Source: Prochlorococcus sp. AG-363-N20
GTDB lineage: Bacteria; Cyanobacteriota; Cyanobacteriia; PCC-6307; Cyanobiaceae
DNA length: 64,000 bases
Assembly: GCA_003280105.1 (NCBI GenBank)
Contig: QCFX01000004.1
Location: 1-64,000 of the forward strand
Reading direction: 5' to 3'
Numbering within the stretch: the first letter of the stretch is position 1; every line of letters starts with the position of its first letter. A program made the translations under genes and the position numbers. The notes beneath the pieces were generated by a model. It was not told the DNA's origin. It was given only the letters and a program-made list of their open reading frames with translations, and ran no database searches. Positions 23,657-33,651 of the stretch are shown one piece after another.

Positions 23657-25105
23657 TCAGTCTTGTTCTTCCAGTCTCCCATACCGATCTTCGAATCGAA
23701 TTATATCGTCTTCACCTAAATATGTACCACTTTGAACCTCAATTAATTCAACAGGCATTCTTCCTGGATTAGTTAGGCGATGCTTGCATCCAAGTGGAAT
23801 ATAAGTGCTTTGGTTCTCAGCAATTAAGCTTTTTTCGCCATCTCTTTCAACTAGTGCAGTCCCTTTAACAACAATCCAATGTTCTGCTCGATGATGATGC
23901 ATTTGTAGGGAAAGGCTTGCACCAGGCTTGACTTCAATTCGCTTTACTTGCCACCTACTACCTTGCACTACACCTGTGTAATTACCCCATGGCCTATATA
24001 TTTTTCTATGCGCTATTGCTTCTAAGCCTCCGTCTGACTCTAGTTTTTTGACGATAGCCTTAACATCTTGAGCTTGACTCTTTTCAGCAATTAATACAGC
24101 ATCATCTGTCTCTACAATTACAAGATTATTGATGCCTAAACTAACTAATAGCCTATGCTCACTATGTAGATAACAGTTTTGACTATTTTCCGCAATAACT
24201 CTGCCAAGAATTACATTACCATTTACATCTTTTTCCGAAGTCTCCCATAAGGCATTCCAACTCCCAATATCACTCCATTCTGCTTTTAGAGGTAATACTG
24301 TCCCAACATTTGTTTTTTCCATAACAGCAACATCTATTGATATGTTTGGACATTTTTGAAATGCTCCTTTTTCTAGCCTGGAAAATTCAAGATCTGGTAC
24401 TTCTTTTGCAAGAGCGGATTTACAGCAACTGAGTATTTCAGGGCTAAATTTTTCGAGCTCTGTGAGAATTGAACTTGCTTTGAATAAAAACATTCCACTA
24501 TTCCATGTAAAACGTTCATCTTGAAGGAACTTTTCAGCAGTCTTTTTATCAGGCTTTTCTATAAATCTAGAAATTGATTTTCCCTCTAGTCGATCACTAT
24601 TTAGAGGCTCACATGCCTCGATATACCCATACCCAGTTTCTGGTTTCGTTGGAACTATTCCAAAAGTTACTAATCTTCCTTTTTCTGCAGGGATCCGTCC
24701 TGCTTCAATTGCAAGAAGAAATTGATTTGGATCTCCTATTAAATGATCTGCGGCTAAAACCAAAAGTAGAGGGTCATTACCCTTCTCTGAGGCTTTCAGG
24801 GCAGCAGCAGCAATTGCTGGAGCAGTATTTCTTCCTATTGGCTCTAAAAGTATTGCGCTTGGCTGAATATTAATTTGTCGCATTTGTTCCGCGACAATGA
24901 ATCGATGCTCTTCATGGCATATCAATAGTGGATCTATTAAACCTTTGAGGCCTAGTAAACGTTCCTGAGTTTGCTGCAGCAGAGTTTTTTTACTATTTCC
25001 ATTGAGAGCCAAGTATTGCTTTGGATAACTGGCTCTAGATAAAGGCCAAAGCCTTGTTCCAGAGCCACCGCAAAGAATTACAGGTATTAAGGATTGGTTG
25101 CTCAC
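23657..25105 (-). CDS. manC: mannose-1-phosphate guanylyltransferase / mannose-6-phosphate isomerase
   Basis: ORF; VILCGGSGTRLWPLSR, FIEKPD, cupin QMHHHRAEHWIVV. Confidence 0.9.
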   Translation of the reverse strand: MSNQSLIPVILCGGSGTRLWPLSRASYPKQYLALNGNSKKTLLQQTQERLLGLKGLIDPLLICHEEHRFIVAEQMRQINIQPSAILLEPIGRNTAPAIAAAALKASEKGNDPLLLVLAADHLIGDPNQFLLAIEAGRIPAEKGRLVTFGIVPTKPETGYGYIEACEPLNSDRLEGKSISRFIEKPDKKTAEKFLQDERFTWNSGMFLFKASSILTELEKFSPEILSCCKSALAKEVPDLEFSRLEKGAFQKCPNISIDVAVMEKTNVGTVLPLKAEWSDIGSWNALWETSEKDVNGNVILGRVIAENSQNCYLHSEHRLLVSLGINNLVIVETDDAVLIAEKSQAQDVKAIVKKLESDGGLEAIAHRKIYRPWGNYTGVVQGSRWQVKRIEVKPGASLSLQMHHHRAEHWIVVKGTALVERDGEKSLIAENQSTYIPLGCKHRLTNPGRMPVELIEVQSGTYLGEDDIIRFEDRYGRLEEQD

Positions 25106-25157
25106 TTTTTAGTATTGTTTTTTGGCATTGAATTGAAATAGCATGGCAACCGTTAGC

Positions 25158-25688
25158 TCAAAGCTCTAGAAGCCCAGGAGGCGGGGTCACTAATAGCCAG
25201 CCTTCCTTGACATTGATCTCAGGAACGATTGCTTTAACAAAAGGTATTAAAATTTTCCTACCTTCTATTAATTTTACTTCTAGCAAGTCATTGCCAGCGT
25301 TCGTCAGATTAACCACCTGACCTATGCCAGGTCCGTTATGGTCTAATCGAGCTTCTAAGCCAACTAGATCTAGAAAGTGAAACTCCCCTTTTTTCAGTTG
25401 AGGGCGATTACTTGAAGGGACAACCAAGTTTTGTCCAATAATGAGCTCTGCTTCACTGCGATTATCAATGCCTGCGAAACGAACTATATAAATTTCTTTA
25501 CCAGGCAATAGCCTTCCATTTAGTAATTTCACTTCTTTAGGCACTTCTTGCTTGTCTTGAAGCCAACGCTTTCCTGGTTTTGTGAAGCGCTCTGGAAACT
25601 CACTAAGCGGTTTGACTCTTAGCTCGCCTTTCAGTCCTTGAGGGCTAACCAGTTTCCCAACAGTTAACCAAGAATTGTTATTAGCCAT
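25158..25688 (-). CDS. rimM: 16S rRNA processing protein RimM
   Basis: [29 protein letters not shown]. Confidence 0.9.
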   Translation of the reverse strand: MANNNSWLTVGKLVSPQGLKGELRVKPLSEFPERFTKPGKRWLQDKQEVPKEVKLLNGRLLPGKEIYIVRFAGIDNRSEAELIIGQNLVVPSSNRPQLKKGEFHFLDLVGLEARLDHNGPGIGQVVNLTNAGNDLLEVKLIEGRKILIPFVKAIVPEINVKEGWLLVTPPPGLLEL

Positions 25689-25739
25689 TTGTGGCAGTTA
25701 GGCTGGTCGTAGTACTTTTTAAAAAGATAGGAACTATTT

Positions 25740-25925
25740 GTGGCTAATTTGCAAAAACCTATCTTGCCTGGCGCAACTGTAAAAGTAGATGATGCTTGTT
25801 CGATTTATCATGGGTATACCGGATTTGTTCAGCGAATTTGTGGAAATAAAGCAGCAGTTTTATTTGAAGGAGGAAATTGGGATAAGTTGATAACACTTCC
25901 CGTTAAGCACCTGGTATTGGCTTAA
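25740..25925 (+). CDS. DUF3252 / NdhS-like small protein
   Basis: ORF with GTG start; GFVQRICGNKAAVLFEGGNWDKL pattern. Confidence 0.65.
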   Translation: MANLQKPILPGATVKVDDACSIYHGYTGFVQRICGNKAAVLFEGGNWDKLITLPVKHLVLA

Positions 25926-25994
25926 AGGAAAAAGAATCAAAGGAATTCAAATGTAAGTTATTTAGCTTTCTTTTGAGATTTGTAAACCATAGAT

Positions 25995-26735
25995 TTATCC
26001 TTTCAGAGTATTTAAAGCTTGCTTAGCAGCTTCTTTCTCAGCCTCTTTTCGAGATCTTCCCCATCCTTCTCCTACTGATTCTTTATCAATATGAACGCGA
26101 CAGAAAAATCTTTTTTGACTCCCATGCTCTTTGCACCGTTCTTGACTTTCATATATTGGCAAATCTAAGCCTTTAGCTTGACTCCACTCTTGAAGCGCTG
26201 ACTTCGAATTTTTTTTATAAGGATCAGCTAAAACTGCAGCACTTGTTTCTTCCCAGTACTCAGTAAGCCAACTGTGAATTGCTTCTAAATCATTATTTGA
26301 TTCATAGAGTGCACCTATTAATGCTTCTGTTGCCTCGGCTTGAAGAGTTGCTAGTGCTGAGGGATCACGAGCTGCTTTGGGACCAATAAGTAATACTTTC
26401 TCTATAGAAATACTGTTACCGACTTTGGTTAACCAATTATCACTGACTAGTTCAGATCTGAGCGCAGATCTTTCGCCAACTTGCATTTCTGGGAAATTGC
26501 GATCAATAAATTCAGAAGCTGCAAGCCTGAGTACAGCATCTCCTAAGAATTCAAGTCGCTCATGATTTACTTCAGCTTGGGCAGAGGTATGTGTTAGAGC
26601 TTCATCTAATTTGCAGTAAGTTGATTGCGTTTTGTTAAAAGAGACGTTACTCGTATCAATATTCAATCGACCTAATAGGAGGTTGAGTTCTTTGATTCTC
26701 TGAGAGGAGATTGTTTTATTCATGTTGGTCTGCAT
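25995..26735 (-). CDS. rnc: ribonuclease III
   Basis: ORF; HERLEFLGDAVLRL, C-terminal dsRBD. Confidence 0.92.
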   Translation of the reverse strand: MQTNMNKTISSQRIKELNLLLGRLNIDTSNVSFNKTQSTYCKLDEALTHTSAQAEVNHERLEFLGDAVLRLAASEFIDRNFPEMQVGERSALRSELVSDNWLTKVGNSISIEKVLLIGPKAARDPSALATLQAEATEALIGALYESNNDLEAIHSWLTEYWEETSAAVLADPYKKNSKSALQEWSQAKGLDLPIYESQERCKEHGSQKRFFCRVHIDKESVGEGWGRSRKEAEKEAAKQALNTLKG

Positions 26736-26795
26736 ATTTCTATTCAGTAATTTTGATTTAAGGGCCTATTTCTTTCCTTGAGAGTGAAAAGGGGT

Positions 26796-27193
26796 GAAAG
26801 CAGGTCATAAGCCGGGTTCTGTTAACTATTCCGAAAGGAATGTTGGCGATCATCTATCTGGGACTGCCGTTACCAGCAGCCTCAAGCGGTTCATTTATGG
26901 AACTAGGCAAGATGGCCAGCCTAGGTTCCTCACCTTGCTCCTAGCCGGGGTTTACCTAGCCAGCACCTCTCGGAACTGCTGGTGCGCTCTTACCGCACCT
27001 TTGCACCCTTGCCTGTGCTTTTGGGAGAGCCCAAAAGTCATCGGCGGTGTGTTTCTGTGGCACTATCCTCACGGTCACCCGCACTGGGAGTTACCCAGCA
27101 AGCCTGACCATCATGGAGCCCGGACTTTCCTCAATCGATTCCATAAATGCCATCAGCACTTAAGCATCGATTGCGATCACCTCCCCTGCTTTC
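26796..27193 (-). ncRNA. rnpB: RNase P RNA
   Basis: Minus strand has TGAGGAAAGTCCGGGCTCC and CAGAACCCGGCTTATGACCTGC; ends pair as gaaagcagg/cctgctttc (P1). Confidence 0.93.
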
Positions 27194-27230
27194 AAATACA
27201 TAATGCCTCGAAGGCATAATTCCTTCCAGT

Positions 27231-27304
<74 letters not shown>

Positions 27305-27398
27305 TTATTAAGATTTCTATAGCGTGTGAGTGCTAGATATAGTGTTTTGTGCAAACTATCGACCCTCTCGCTAGCGTAGGGGTAGTGAAACAGGCTCA

Positions 27399-27728
27399 AT
27401 GACCCAGCTTCACGATCTGCGACTGAGATTGCTTGTTCAACAAGAGAGTGAGCAAATTGCTAATTCTCAGAAAACTGACCTGGATTTATCAGTTGTTCAG
27501 GCAAGATGTTTGTGTTGGTTGGCTTTGCTTGCCGAGGCTCATGAGGACCAGGCAAGTGACGCAGAGCGACGCGATGATACGGAGCAAGCCATGGGGTGGT
27601 TTGCTGATTCAATGCGACTCAGAGATGTCATACAGGTTGTTACCAGTATTGAGATTCCACTCCCTGAAAGCATTGATTCTGAGGAAGAGGAAAACAATTC
27701 TTCTGGAGAACCTCCATTAGCGGCCTAG
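27399..27728 (+). CDS. conserved hypothetical
   Basis: ORF in clear intergenic space with acidic tail. Confidence 0.65.
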   Translation: MTQLHDLRLRLLVQQESEQIANSQKTDLDLSVVQARCLCWLALLAEAHEDQASDAERRDDTEQAMGWFADSMRLRDVIQVVTSIEIPLPESIDSEEEENNSSGEPPLAA

Positions 27729-27765
27729 TAGATGGCATGATGGAATTTGAGCTAGAGGTGCTCCG

Positions 27766-28224
27766 GTGCCAGAACAGCCCTGCCAATGTCCTGATTGTCA
27801 AAGGTTCTATAAAGAACATGACCGTCTAATCCGTGACTGGCCTACCCTTCGCCAGCAACAAGAGTTGAATTGGGCGGCTTTGCAGTCTTTTCGCACTCTT
27901 TCTGGAAGAGTATTAGAAGATTTACAGAAACAATATGCTTCTCATAGCAACGATCAGTCTTCCAACCAGTCCTCGGCACCTAGTGGTTTAGAGGAGTCTC
28001 CAGACCCGCTACAGCAGGCCATCGCTGATCTTGAAAATATTAATGCGCATCTTTTTTCCATAGAAGCTTTAATGGAAAGAATTTTTGATGTGAAAGTTCC
28101 TGAGGATGTAGAGCAAAAGTTCAGAGAACTTGCAGGTGAGCTAGCTCCTGATCCATTAAATGCTGATCGTCTGAGGTTGAATAGGCTTCTCCATCAGACT
28201 CCAGACTTACCAGATAGAAATTAA
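27766..28224 (+). CDS. conserved hypothetical with N-terminal CxCPxC motif
   Basis: ORF; MPEQPCQCPDCQRFY. Confidence 0.65.
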   Translation: MPEQPCQCPDCQRFYKEHDRLIRDWPTLRQQQELNWAALQSFRTLSGRVLEDLQKQYASHSNDQSSNQSSAPSGLEESPDPLQQAIADLENINAHLFSIEALMERIFDVKVPEDVEQKFRELAGELAPDPLNADRLRLNRLLHQTPDLPDRN

Positions 28225-28284
28225 TTTAGTTTTCGAGATAGATTGATCTTCTTTTTGACATCTAGTTTGATTTATTTGAAAGTT

Positions 28285-30807
28285 TCAGTTCACATCACAG
28301 GTAATTTCTACTGGCAGTTTTTCGACTTTCCAAATTGACTCACAATATTCACGAATTGATCTATCTGATGAGAAAAAGCCAGATCTCGCGGTATTAAGAA
28401 GCGACATACGATTCCATGCTTTGCGATCTTGCCAGGCTCTGCTCACATTATCTTGAGCTCTTAGATAATCGGCAAAATCAGCCATTACAAAAAATGGATC
28501 ATTACCTCTTAGACTATTAAGTAGTGGTTGGAATAATTCACCGTCACCATTACTAAAGTGCCCAAGCTCAACCAACCTTAAAGCTTCTGCCAATTCTGGT
28601 AACGAATCGATGAAATCTTTAGGTTGATATCCATTATTGCGAAGATTCACTATCTCTCGCTCTGTTCTTCCGAATAAAAAGAAGTTGTCACTTCCAACAC
28701 GATCACGAATTTCAATATTTGCTCCATCGAGTGTTCCGATTGTTAAAGCACCATTCATTGCAAATTTCATATTTCCAGTTCCAGATGCTTCCTTGCCTGC
28801 AGTAGAGATTTGCTCTGATAAATCAGTTGCTGGATATACTTGTTCTCCAAGCTTGACATTATAATCAGGTAGAAAAACAACTCTTAATCTGCCATCCATA
28901 TCCGGATCGGCATTGACCATTTCAGCAATACCATTAATAAACCTAATGATTAGCTTTGCCATGAAATAGCCTGGTGCAGCTTTTCCTCCAAAAATTATTG
29001 TTCTTGGTGCCATGCCTTGTGCTTTCCCATTTTTAATTCGCAAATATTGAGTGATAACTTGGAGGGCATTTAAGTGTTGGCGCTTGTATTGGTGAATTCG
29101 TTTTACTTGAACATCAAACATACTAGAAGGGTCTACTAATATTCCTGTTTGCCTATGAATATAACCAGCTAACTTCCTTTTGCCAGATAATTTTGTCGCG
29201 CCAAATTGCTCAAGAAAACTCGAATCATTTTCTTTGTTTTCTAAGCTATTTAATAATTCCATATTATTAATCCAATCAGGCCCAACTTCTCGAGTTAATA
29301 GTGATGAAAGCTCTGGATTTGCAAGCGCAACCCAACGCCTAGGGGTTACTCCATTGGTTACATTTGTAAATTTCTCCGGCCAAAGTTCTGCAAATTCAGG
29401 GAACAATTGTCGCTTAATTAGGTCGGAATGAAGAGCAGCTACTCCATTAACATGGTGTGCTCCAATAGTTGCTAGATGGGCCATCCTTATTGCTTTTCCT
29501 CCTTCTTCATCAATGATTGATAATTTTCGCAAAATCAAATCATTTCCTGGATAGCGCAAACGAATTTGTTGAAGGAATCTGCGATTAATTTCATAAATGA
29601 GTTCAAGGTGTCTTGGGAGCAAGCTTTTAAACAACTCTAAATCCCATTTTTCAAGTGCTTCTGGAAGTAAAGTGTGGTTTGTATATGCAACGGAACGGTT
29701 GGTTATTTCCCAAGCCTTTTCCCATTCAAAATGATGATCATCGATAAGTAGCCGCATCAGTTCAGCAACTGCTATTGCAGGGTGAGTATCATTTAGCTGG
29801 ACTGTCCAATGATTTGGAAAATCTTCTAAATCAATTCCTCTTTTTTCAAGACTTTTAAGCATGTCTTGTAGAGAACAACTCACAAAAAAGTGTTGTTGCT
29901 TTAGACGAAGTCGTCGACCTTCATCTGTACCGTCGTTGGGATAAAGAACCTTAGAAAGAGTTTCTGAGCCAACCTTTTCTTCAACAGCTCCGTAGTAATC
30001 ACCAATATTGAATGCATAGAAGTCAAAACTTTCAGTTGCATCTGCTCTCCAAAGTCGCAACCTATTGCAGGTATTAACTTGAAAACCAAGAACTGGAACG
30101 TCGTGAGGAATACCAATGGCGTGTTCTGCAGGAATCCATCTAGAGCGGTAATTACCTTTTTCATCGATATAACTTTCTGTTCTCCCGCCAAAACCTACAA
30201 AGCAAGCTTCATCAGGCTGAGGAAGTTCCCAAGGCCAACCACCTTTTAACCACTTGTCAGTAACTTCGACTTGCCAACCATCACGAATCAATTGATTGAA
30301 TATTCCAAACTCGTAGCGGATTCCATACCCAATAGCGGGCACTTGGAGACTTGCTAGGGATTCCATATAGCAAGCGGCTAAACGACCTAAGCCTCCATTC
30401 CCAAGGCCAGGCTCTTCTTCTACTTCAAGAATATGGTTCAACGATTCAATCCCAAATCTTTTTAATGCTTCTTCCGCTTCGCTTTGGATACCAAGGCTTA
30501 AGAGATTGTTATTGAGTTGAGGACCGATTAAAAATTCTGCTGATAAATAAGCAACTGTTTTCTGAGGCCTTGCTCGTATAGCTTCTTGACTCGCTAAATA
30601 CCGAGTCATAAGTCGATCTCGGACTGCATAGCTCAAAGCCATGTAAAGATCATGTTGGCTGGCAGTAGGAGCAAGTTTGCCCAGCGTGAAAAATAGATGC
30701 TCAGTCATGCCATCAAAGACTGCATCGGCATCAATCCCTGCTCTTTCAGGGTCTGCATAGCAGCCAGGTGTTGGAAGACGTAGATCTAATGGCTGTGAGC
30801 TGCTCAT
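28285..30807 (-). CDS. glgP: glycogen phosphorylase
   Basis: ORF; LGNGGLGRLAACY, EASGTGNMKFAMNGALTIGTLDGANIE PLP motif. Confidence 0.95.
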   Translation of the reverse strand: MSSSQPLDLRLPTPGCYADPERAGIDADAVFDGMTEHLFFTLGKLAPTASQHDLYMALSYAVRDRLMTRYLASQEAIRARPQKTVAYLSAEFLIGPQLNNNLLSLGIQSEAEEALKRFGIESLNHILEVEEEPGLGNGGLGRLAACYMESLASLQVPAIGYGIRYEFGIFNQLIRDGWQVEVTDKWLKGGWPWELPQPDEACFVGFGGRTESYIDEKGNYRSRWIPAEHAIGIPHDVPVLGFQVNTCNRLRLWRADATESFDFYAFNIGDYYGAVEEKVGSETLSKVLYPNDGTDEGRRLRLKQQHFFVSCSLQDMLKSLEKRGIDLEDFPNHWTVQLNDTHPAIAVAELMRLLIDDHHFEWEKAWEITNRSVAYTNHTLLPEALEKWDLELFKSLLPRHLELIYEINRRFLQQIRLRYPGNDLILRKLSIIDEEGGKAIRMAHLATIGAHHVNGVAALHSDLIKRQLFPEFAELWPEKFTNVTNGVTPRRWVALANPELSSLLTREVGPDWINNMELLNSLENKENDSSFLEQFGATKLSGKRKLAGYIHRQTGILVDPSSMFDVQVKRIHQYKRQHLNALQVITQYLRIKNGKAQGMAPRTIIFGGKAAPGYFMAKLIIRFINGIAEMVNADPDMDGRLRVVFLPDYNVKLGEQVYPATDLSEQISTAGKEASGTGNMKFAMNGALTIGTLDGANIEIRDRVGSDNFFLFGRTEREIVNLRNNGYQPKDFIDSLPELAEALRLVELGHFSNGDGELFQPLLNSLRGNDPFFVMADFADYLRAQDNVSRAWQDRKAWNRMSLLNTARSGFFSSDRSIREYCESIWKVEKLPVEITCDVN

Positions 30808-30940
30808 TTAGGGACCTGAATGGTGGTTTGACTTTTCCTGGTGCCCGCCGAAATGAGGGCTTTAACTTTTATGGAGAAATTGTTTTTGAAAGAGCCAAAT
30901 AAATGACGTTAGAAAAATCAAGAGTTCTTTTTACATTCAT

Positions 30941-30957
30941 CTCCCCTTGTTGGGGAG
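30941..30957. repeat. ctcccc-ttgtt-ggggag hairpin in divergent glgP/antiporter intergenic region
   Basis: Perfect 6-bp arms, 5-nt loop. Confidence 0.75.
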
Positions 30958-30981
30958 GCTGAATTAAGAGTCTTTTTCTCT

Positions 30982-31081
30982 AGTCACTCATGTTTGGCTG
31001 GATCTCCAAAGAGTTATATCGGAGGACCTTAGCCCTGATGAATACTTAATAGCCTTAGTGACTTCAGATCCACACCTGAAG
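30982..31081 (+). promoter_or_regulatory. candidate structured 5' leader of the antiporter gene
   Basis: AGTCACT(30982-30988)/AGTGACT(31057-31063) and CTTCAG(31062-31067)/CTGAAG(31076-31081) share two bases. Confidence 0.4.
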
Positions 31082-31171
31082 ACAAGCTTGCGTTGAAAGA
31101 CTGCAAATTAATAAAGATGGTTACATCGTCCTTTATGTTCTTTCTTTGGAAGATTTAAAAAATCTGCGGCT

Positions 31172-32545
31172 ATGGTTTCACACATAATCCTGTCGGTGCT
31201 AAGCACTCATGAGGTTGAAGTCGCTGAGACTCTTATTGGTGTAATTAACTTCTTACTGATTTTTGTAGCAGCTCGTACTTTGGCGGAAGTGTTAGTTCGC
31301 CTTAATTTGCCGACCATTGTTGGTGAATTATTGGCTGGCGTACTGATTGGTGCTTCTGGACTCCATTTACTGATGCCTCCAAGCACTAGCGCAGAATTGA
31401 ATGCAGGTTTTGTCACTTTTATAAGCTCCTTAGCTTCGGTACCGCCGGAAGCAGTTCCTGACCTTTATTTCGAAACATTCCCTTCCTTGCAAGCAGTTGC
31501 AACTCTGGGTTTGTATGCGTTGCTTTTCCTGACAGGCCTCGAGAGTGAATTAGAAGAACTTGTAGCGGTTGGCGCTCAAGCTTTTACGGTTGCAATGGCT
31601 GGAGTGATCTTGCCATTTGCTTTTGGAACCATTGGCTTGATGTTTATTTTTAATATTGATTTAATTCCTGCTGTTTTTGCTGGTGCATCGATGACTGCAA
31701 CCAGTATTGGCATTACAGCTAGTGTTTTCGGGGAGCTTGGATATCTCAAAACTCGCGAAGGACAGATTGTTATTGGTGCTGCAGTATTGGACGATATTTT
31801 GGGAATTGTGATTCTTGCTGTTGTTGTTGCTTTAGCTACTGGTGGGGCTTTGGAAATTGCACCGATCGTCAAGCTTGTGTTGGCCGCAACGGTATTTGTT
31901 GTAGGTGCAATAGGCCTTAGTAGAACTGCGGCACCAGCATTTGATTGGCTTCTTGACAGACTCAAAGCACCTGGGGCCGTAGTTGTGGCTTCGTTTGTCA
32001 TTCTTGTTTTAAGTTGTTTTGTGGCAACTGCAATTGGATTGGAAGCCGCTTTAGGTGCTTTTGCTGCTGGTTTGATTCTGAGTAGCTCCAAAAATAATCA
32101 CGCGATTCAGCAGTCTGTTCTTCCTCTTGTATCGCTATTTGCCACTATTTTCTTCGTATTGGTTGGGGCTGGAATGGATCTTTCTGTGATTAATCCTTTG
32201 GACCCTGCTAGCCGGTCTGCCCTAGTAGTTGCAGGGTTTATGTTGGTCGTTGCAATTCTTGGAAAAATTGCAGCAGGCTGGTCATTTTTAATTGATAAGC
32301 CCACTGATCGGTTGGTTGTTGGTTTGGGAATGATGCCAAGAGGTGAGGTTGGTTTGATTTTTCTAGGTCTAGGTACAAGTGCAGGATTGCTCACACCTTC
32401 TTTAGAAGCCGCAGTTCTCTTAATGGTTATAGGGACTACTTTCCTGGCGCCTGTTTTGCTGAGAATTGTTTTGAAAGACAAAACACCTGGTGGTGGAAAT
32501 TCTGTACCTGATGAGGTCGCAGCAAATCCAGTTGGACTTGTTTAG
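31172..32545 (+). CDS. CPA2-type cation:proton antiporter
   Basis: ORF; about 12 TM segments, LNLPTIVGELLAGVLIG, GLGMMPRGEVGLIF. Confidence 0.85.
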   Translation: MVSHIILSVLSTHEVEVAETLIGVINFLLIFVAARTLAEVLVRLNLPTIVGELLAGVLIGASGLHLLMPPSTSAELNAGFVTFISSLASVPPEAVPDLYFETFPSLQAVATLGLYALLFLTGLESELEELVAVGAQAFTVAMAGVILPFAFGTIGLMFIFNIDLIPAVFAGASMTATSIGITASVFGELGYLKTREGQIVIGAAVLDDILGIVILAVVVALATGGALEIAPIVKLVLAATVFVVGAIGLSRTAAPAFDWLLDRLKAPGAVVVASFVILVLSCFVATAIGLEAALGAFAAGLILSSSKNNHAIQQSVLPLVSLFATIFFVLVGAGMDLSVINPLDPASRSALVVAGFMLVVAILGKIAAGWSFLIDKPTDRLVVGLGMMPRGEVGLIFLGLGTSAGLLTPSLEAAVLLMVIGTTFLAPVLLRIVLKDKTPGGGNSVPDEVAANPVGLV

Positions 32546-32678
32546 GTGGTCTTATTTCTCTTCTTCCCCAATGTCCCTTTTAGCTCCTTGTGTGCTCAGC
32601 TGGCATTAATCAACTAATTCAATGCAAAATCATTAGACAGTTGTCTAGCATCTCAACTCTTGAAATACTCTCAGATTA

Positions 32679-33629
32679 TTGATGACTGCTTTTGATGCCA
32701 AACCAAATGCTCCTTGGAAGTATTTAGGGCATGACGTTTATTCCGTGAGCAGCACGCCTGCAAATACATTTGCCGATACTTATCAAAAAGAGCCTCCAGC
32801 TGTATTGCTTGTTCATGGCTTTGGAGCTTCTACGGATCATTGGCGATACAACATTCCAGTACTTGCTAAAAGTTATGAGGTACATGCTATTGATTTACTT
32901 GGCTTTGGCCGAAGTGCAAAACCTTCTGAGTTGAATTATGGAGGAGATTTATGGAAAGAGCAGGTAGTTGCTTATGTCAATGAAAGAATTAGCAGGCCAA
33001 CAGTCATAGTTGGTAATTCGTTAGGGGGCTATGCAGCTCTTGCGGCAGGAGCTGCACTTGAATCTCAATCTGCTGGCGTTGTTTTATTAAATGCAGCTGG
33101 TTATTTCAGCGATGAAAAGTTTTCTGCAAAACCAAAGAATTTCAATTCAAAGTTGCGACAAATAATTGGAAGTGGCTTATCTCGAGATCTTTTAGTCAAA
33201 TGGTTTGTTTATCCATTAGTACAGAGATTAATATTTGAGAATCTGAGAAGACCTGGGGTAATTAGAAGTACTCTCCAACAAGTTTATATCGACCCTACCA
33301 ATGTTGATGATGATTTAGTTGAATCTATTCGCCGACCCTCTCTTGACCCCGGGGCGTTTCAAGTTTTTCGCAAAGTTTTTCAGGCTCGAGGTCTTCAGGG
33401 AAAACCTATTGATCAATTGTTCAATGAATTAAAGGCTCCATTATTATTGCTTTGGGGAGATAGTGACCCTTGGTTGAGGGATGCAAAAGCTAAGCAAGAG
33501 AAATTCCGATCATTTGCTAAAAAAGCTTCCTTAGAGTTTAAAGAAGTTCTATTGAAAGCCGGCCATTGTCCCCATGATGAAGTGCCAGATAAGGTTAATG
33601 AAGAAATGCTAATTTGGTTGCAAGATTAA
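32679..33629 (+). CDS. alpha/beta hydrolase
   Basis: ORF; LLVHGFGASTDHWRYN, GNSLGGYAA, AGHCPHDEVPDKVNEE. Confidence 0.87.
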   Translation: MMTAFDAKPNAPWKYLGHDVYSVSSTPANTFADTYQKEPPAVLLVHGFGASTDHWRYNIPVLAKSYEVHAIDLLGFGRSAKPSELNYGGDLWKEQVVAYVNERISRPTVIVGNSLGGYAALAAGAALESQSAGVVLLNAAGYFSDEKFSAKPKNFNSKLRQIIGSGLSRDLLVKWFVYPLVQRLIFENLRRPGVIRSTLQQVYIDPTNVDDDLVESIRRPSLDPGAFQVFRKVFQARGLQGKPIDQLFNELKAPLLLLWGDSDPWLRDAKAKQEKFRSFAKKASLEFKEVLLKAGHCPHDEVPDKVNEEMLIWLQD

Positions 33630-33651
33630 GCCATAAAATACCGTCTTTTTC

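Noticed and set aside
26794-27219. 141-aa plus-strand ORF
   Set aside because: Lies antisense across RNase P RNA; spurious.
31207-32481. Three sizeable minus-strand ORFs opposite the antiporter
   Set aside because: Shadow ORFs of a hydrophobic coding sequence with low-complexity composition.
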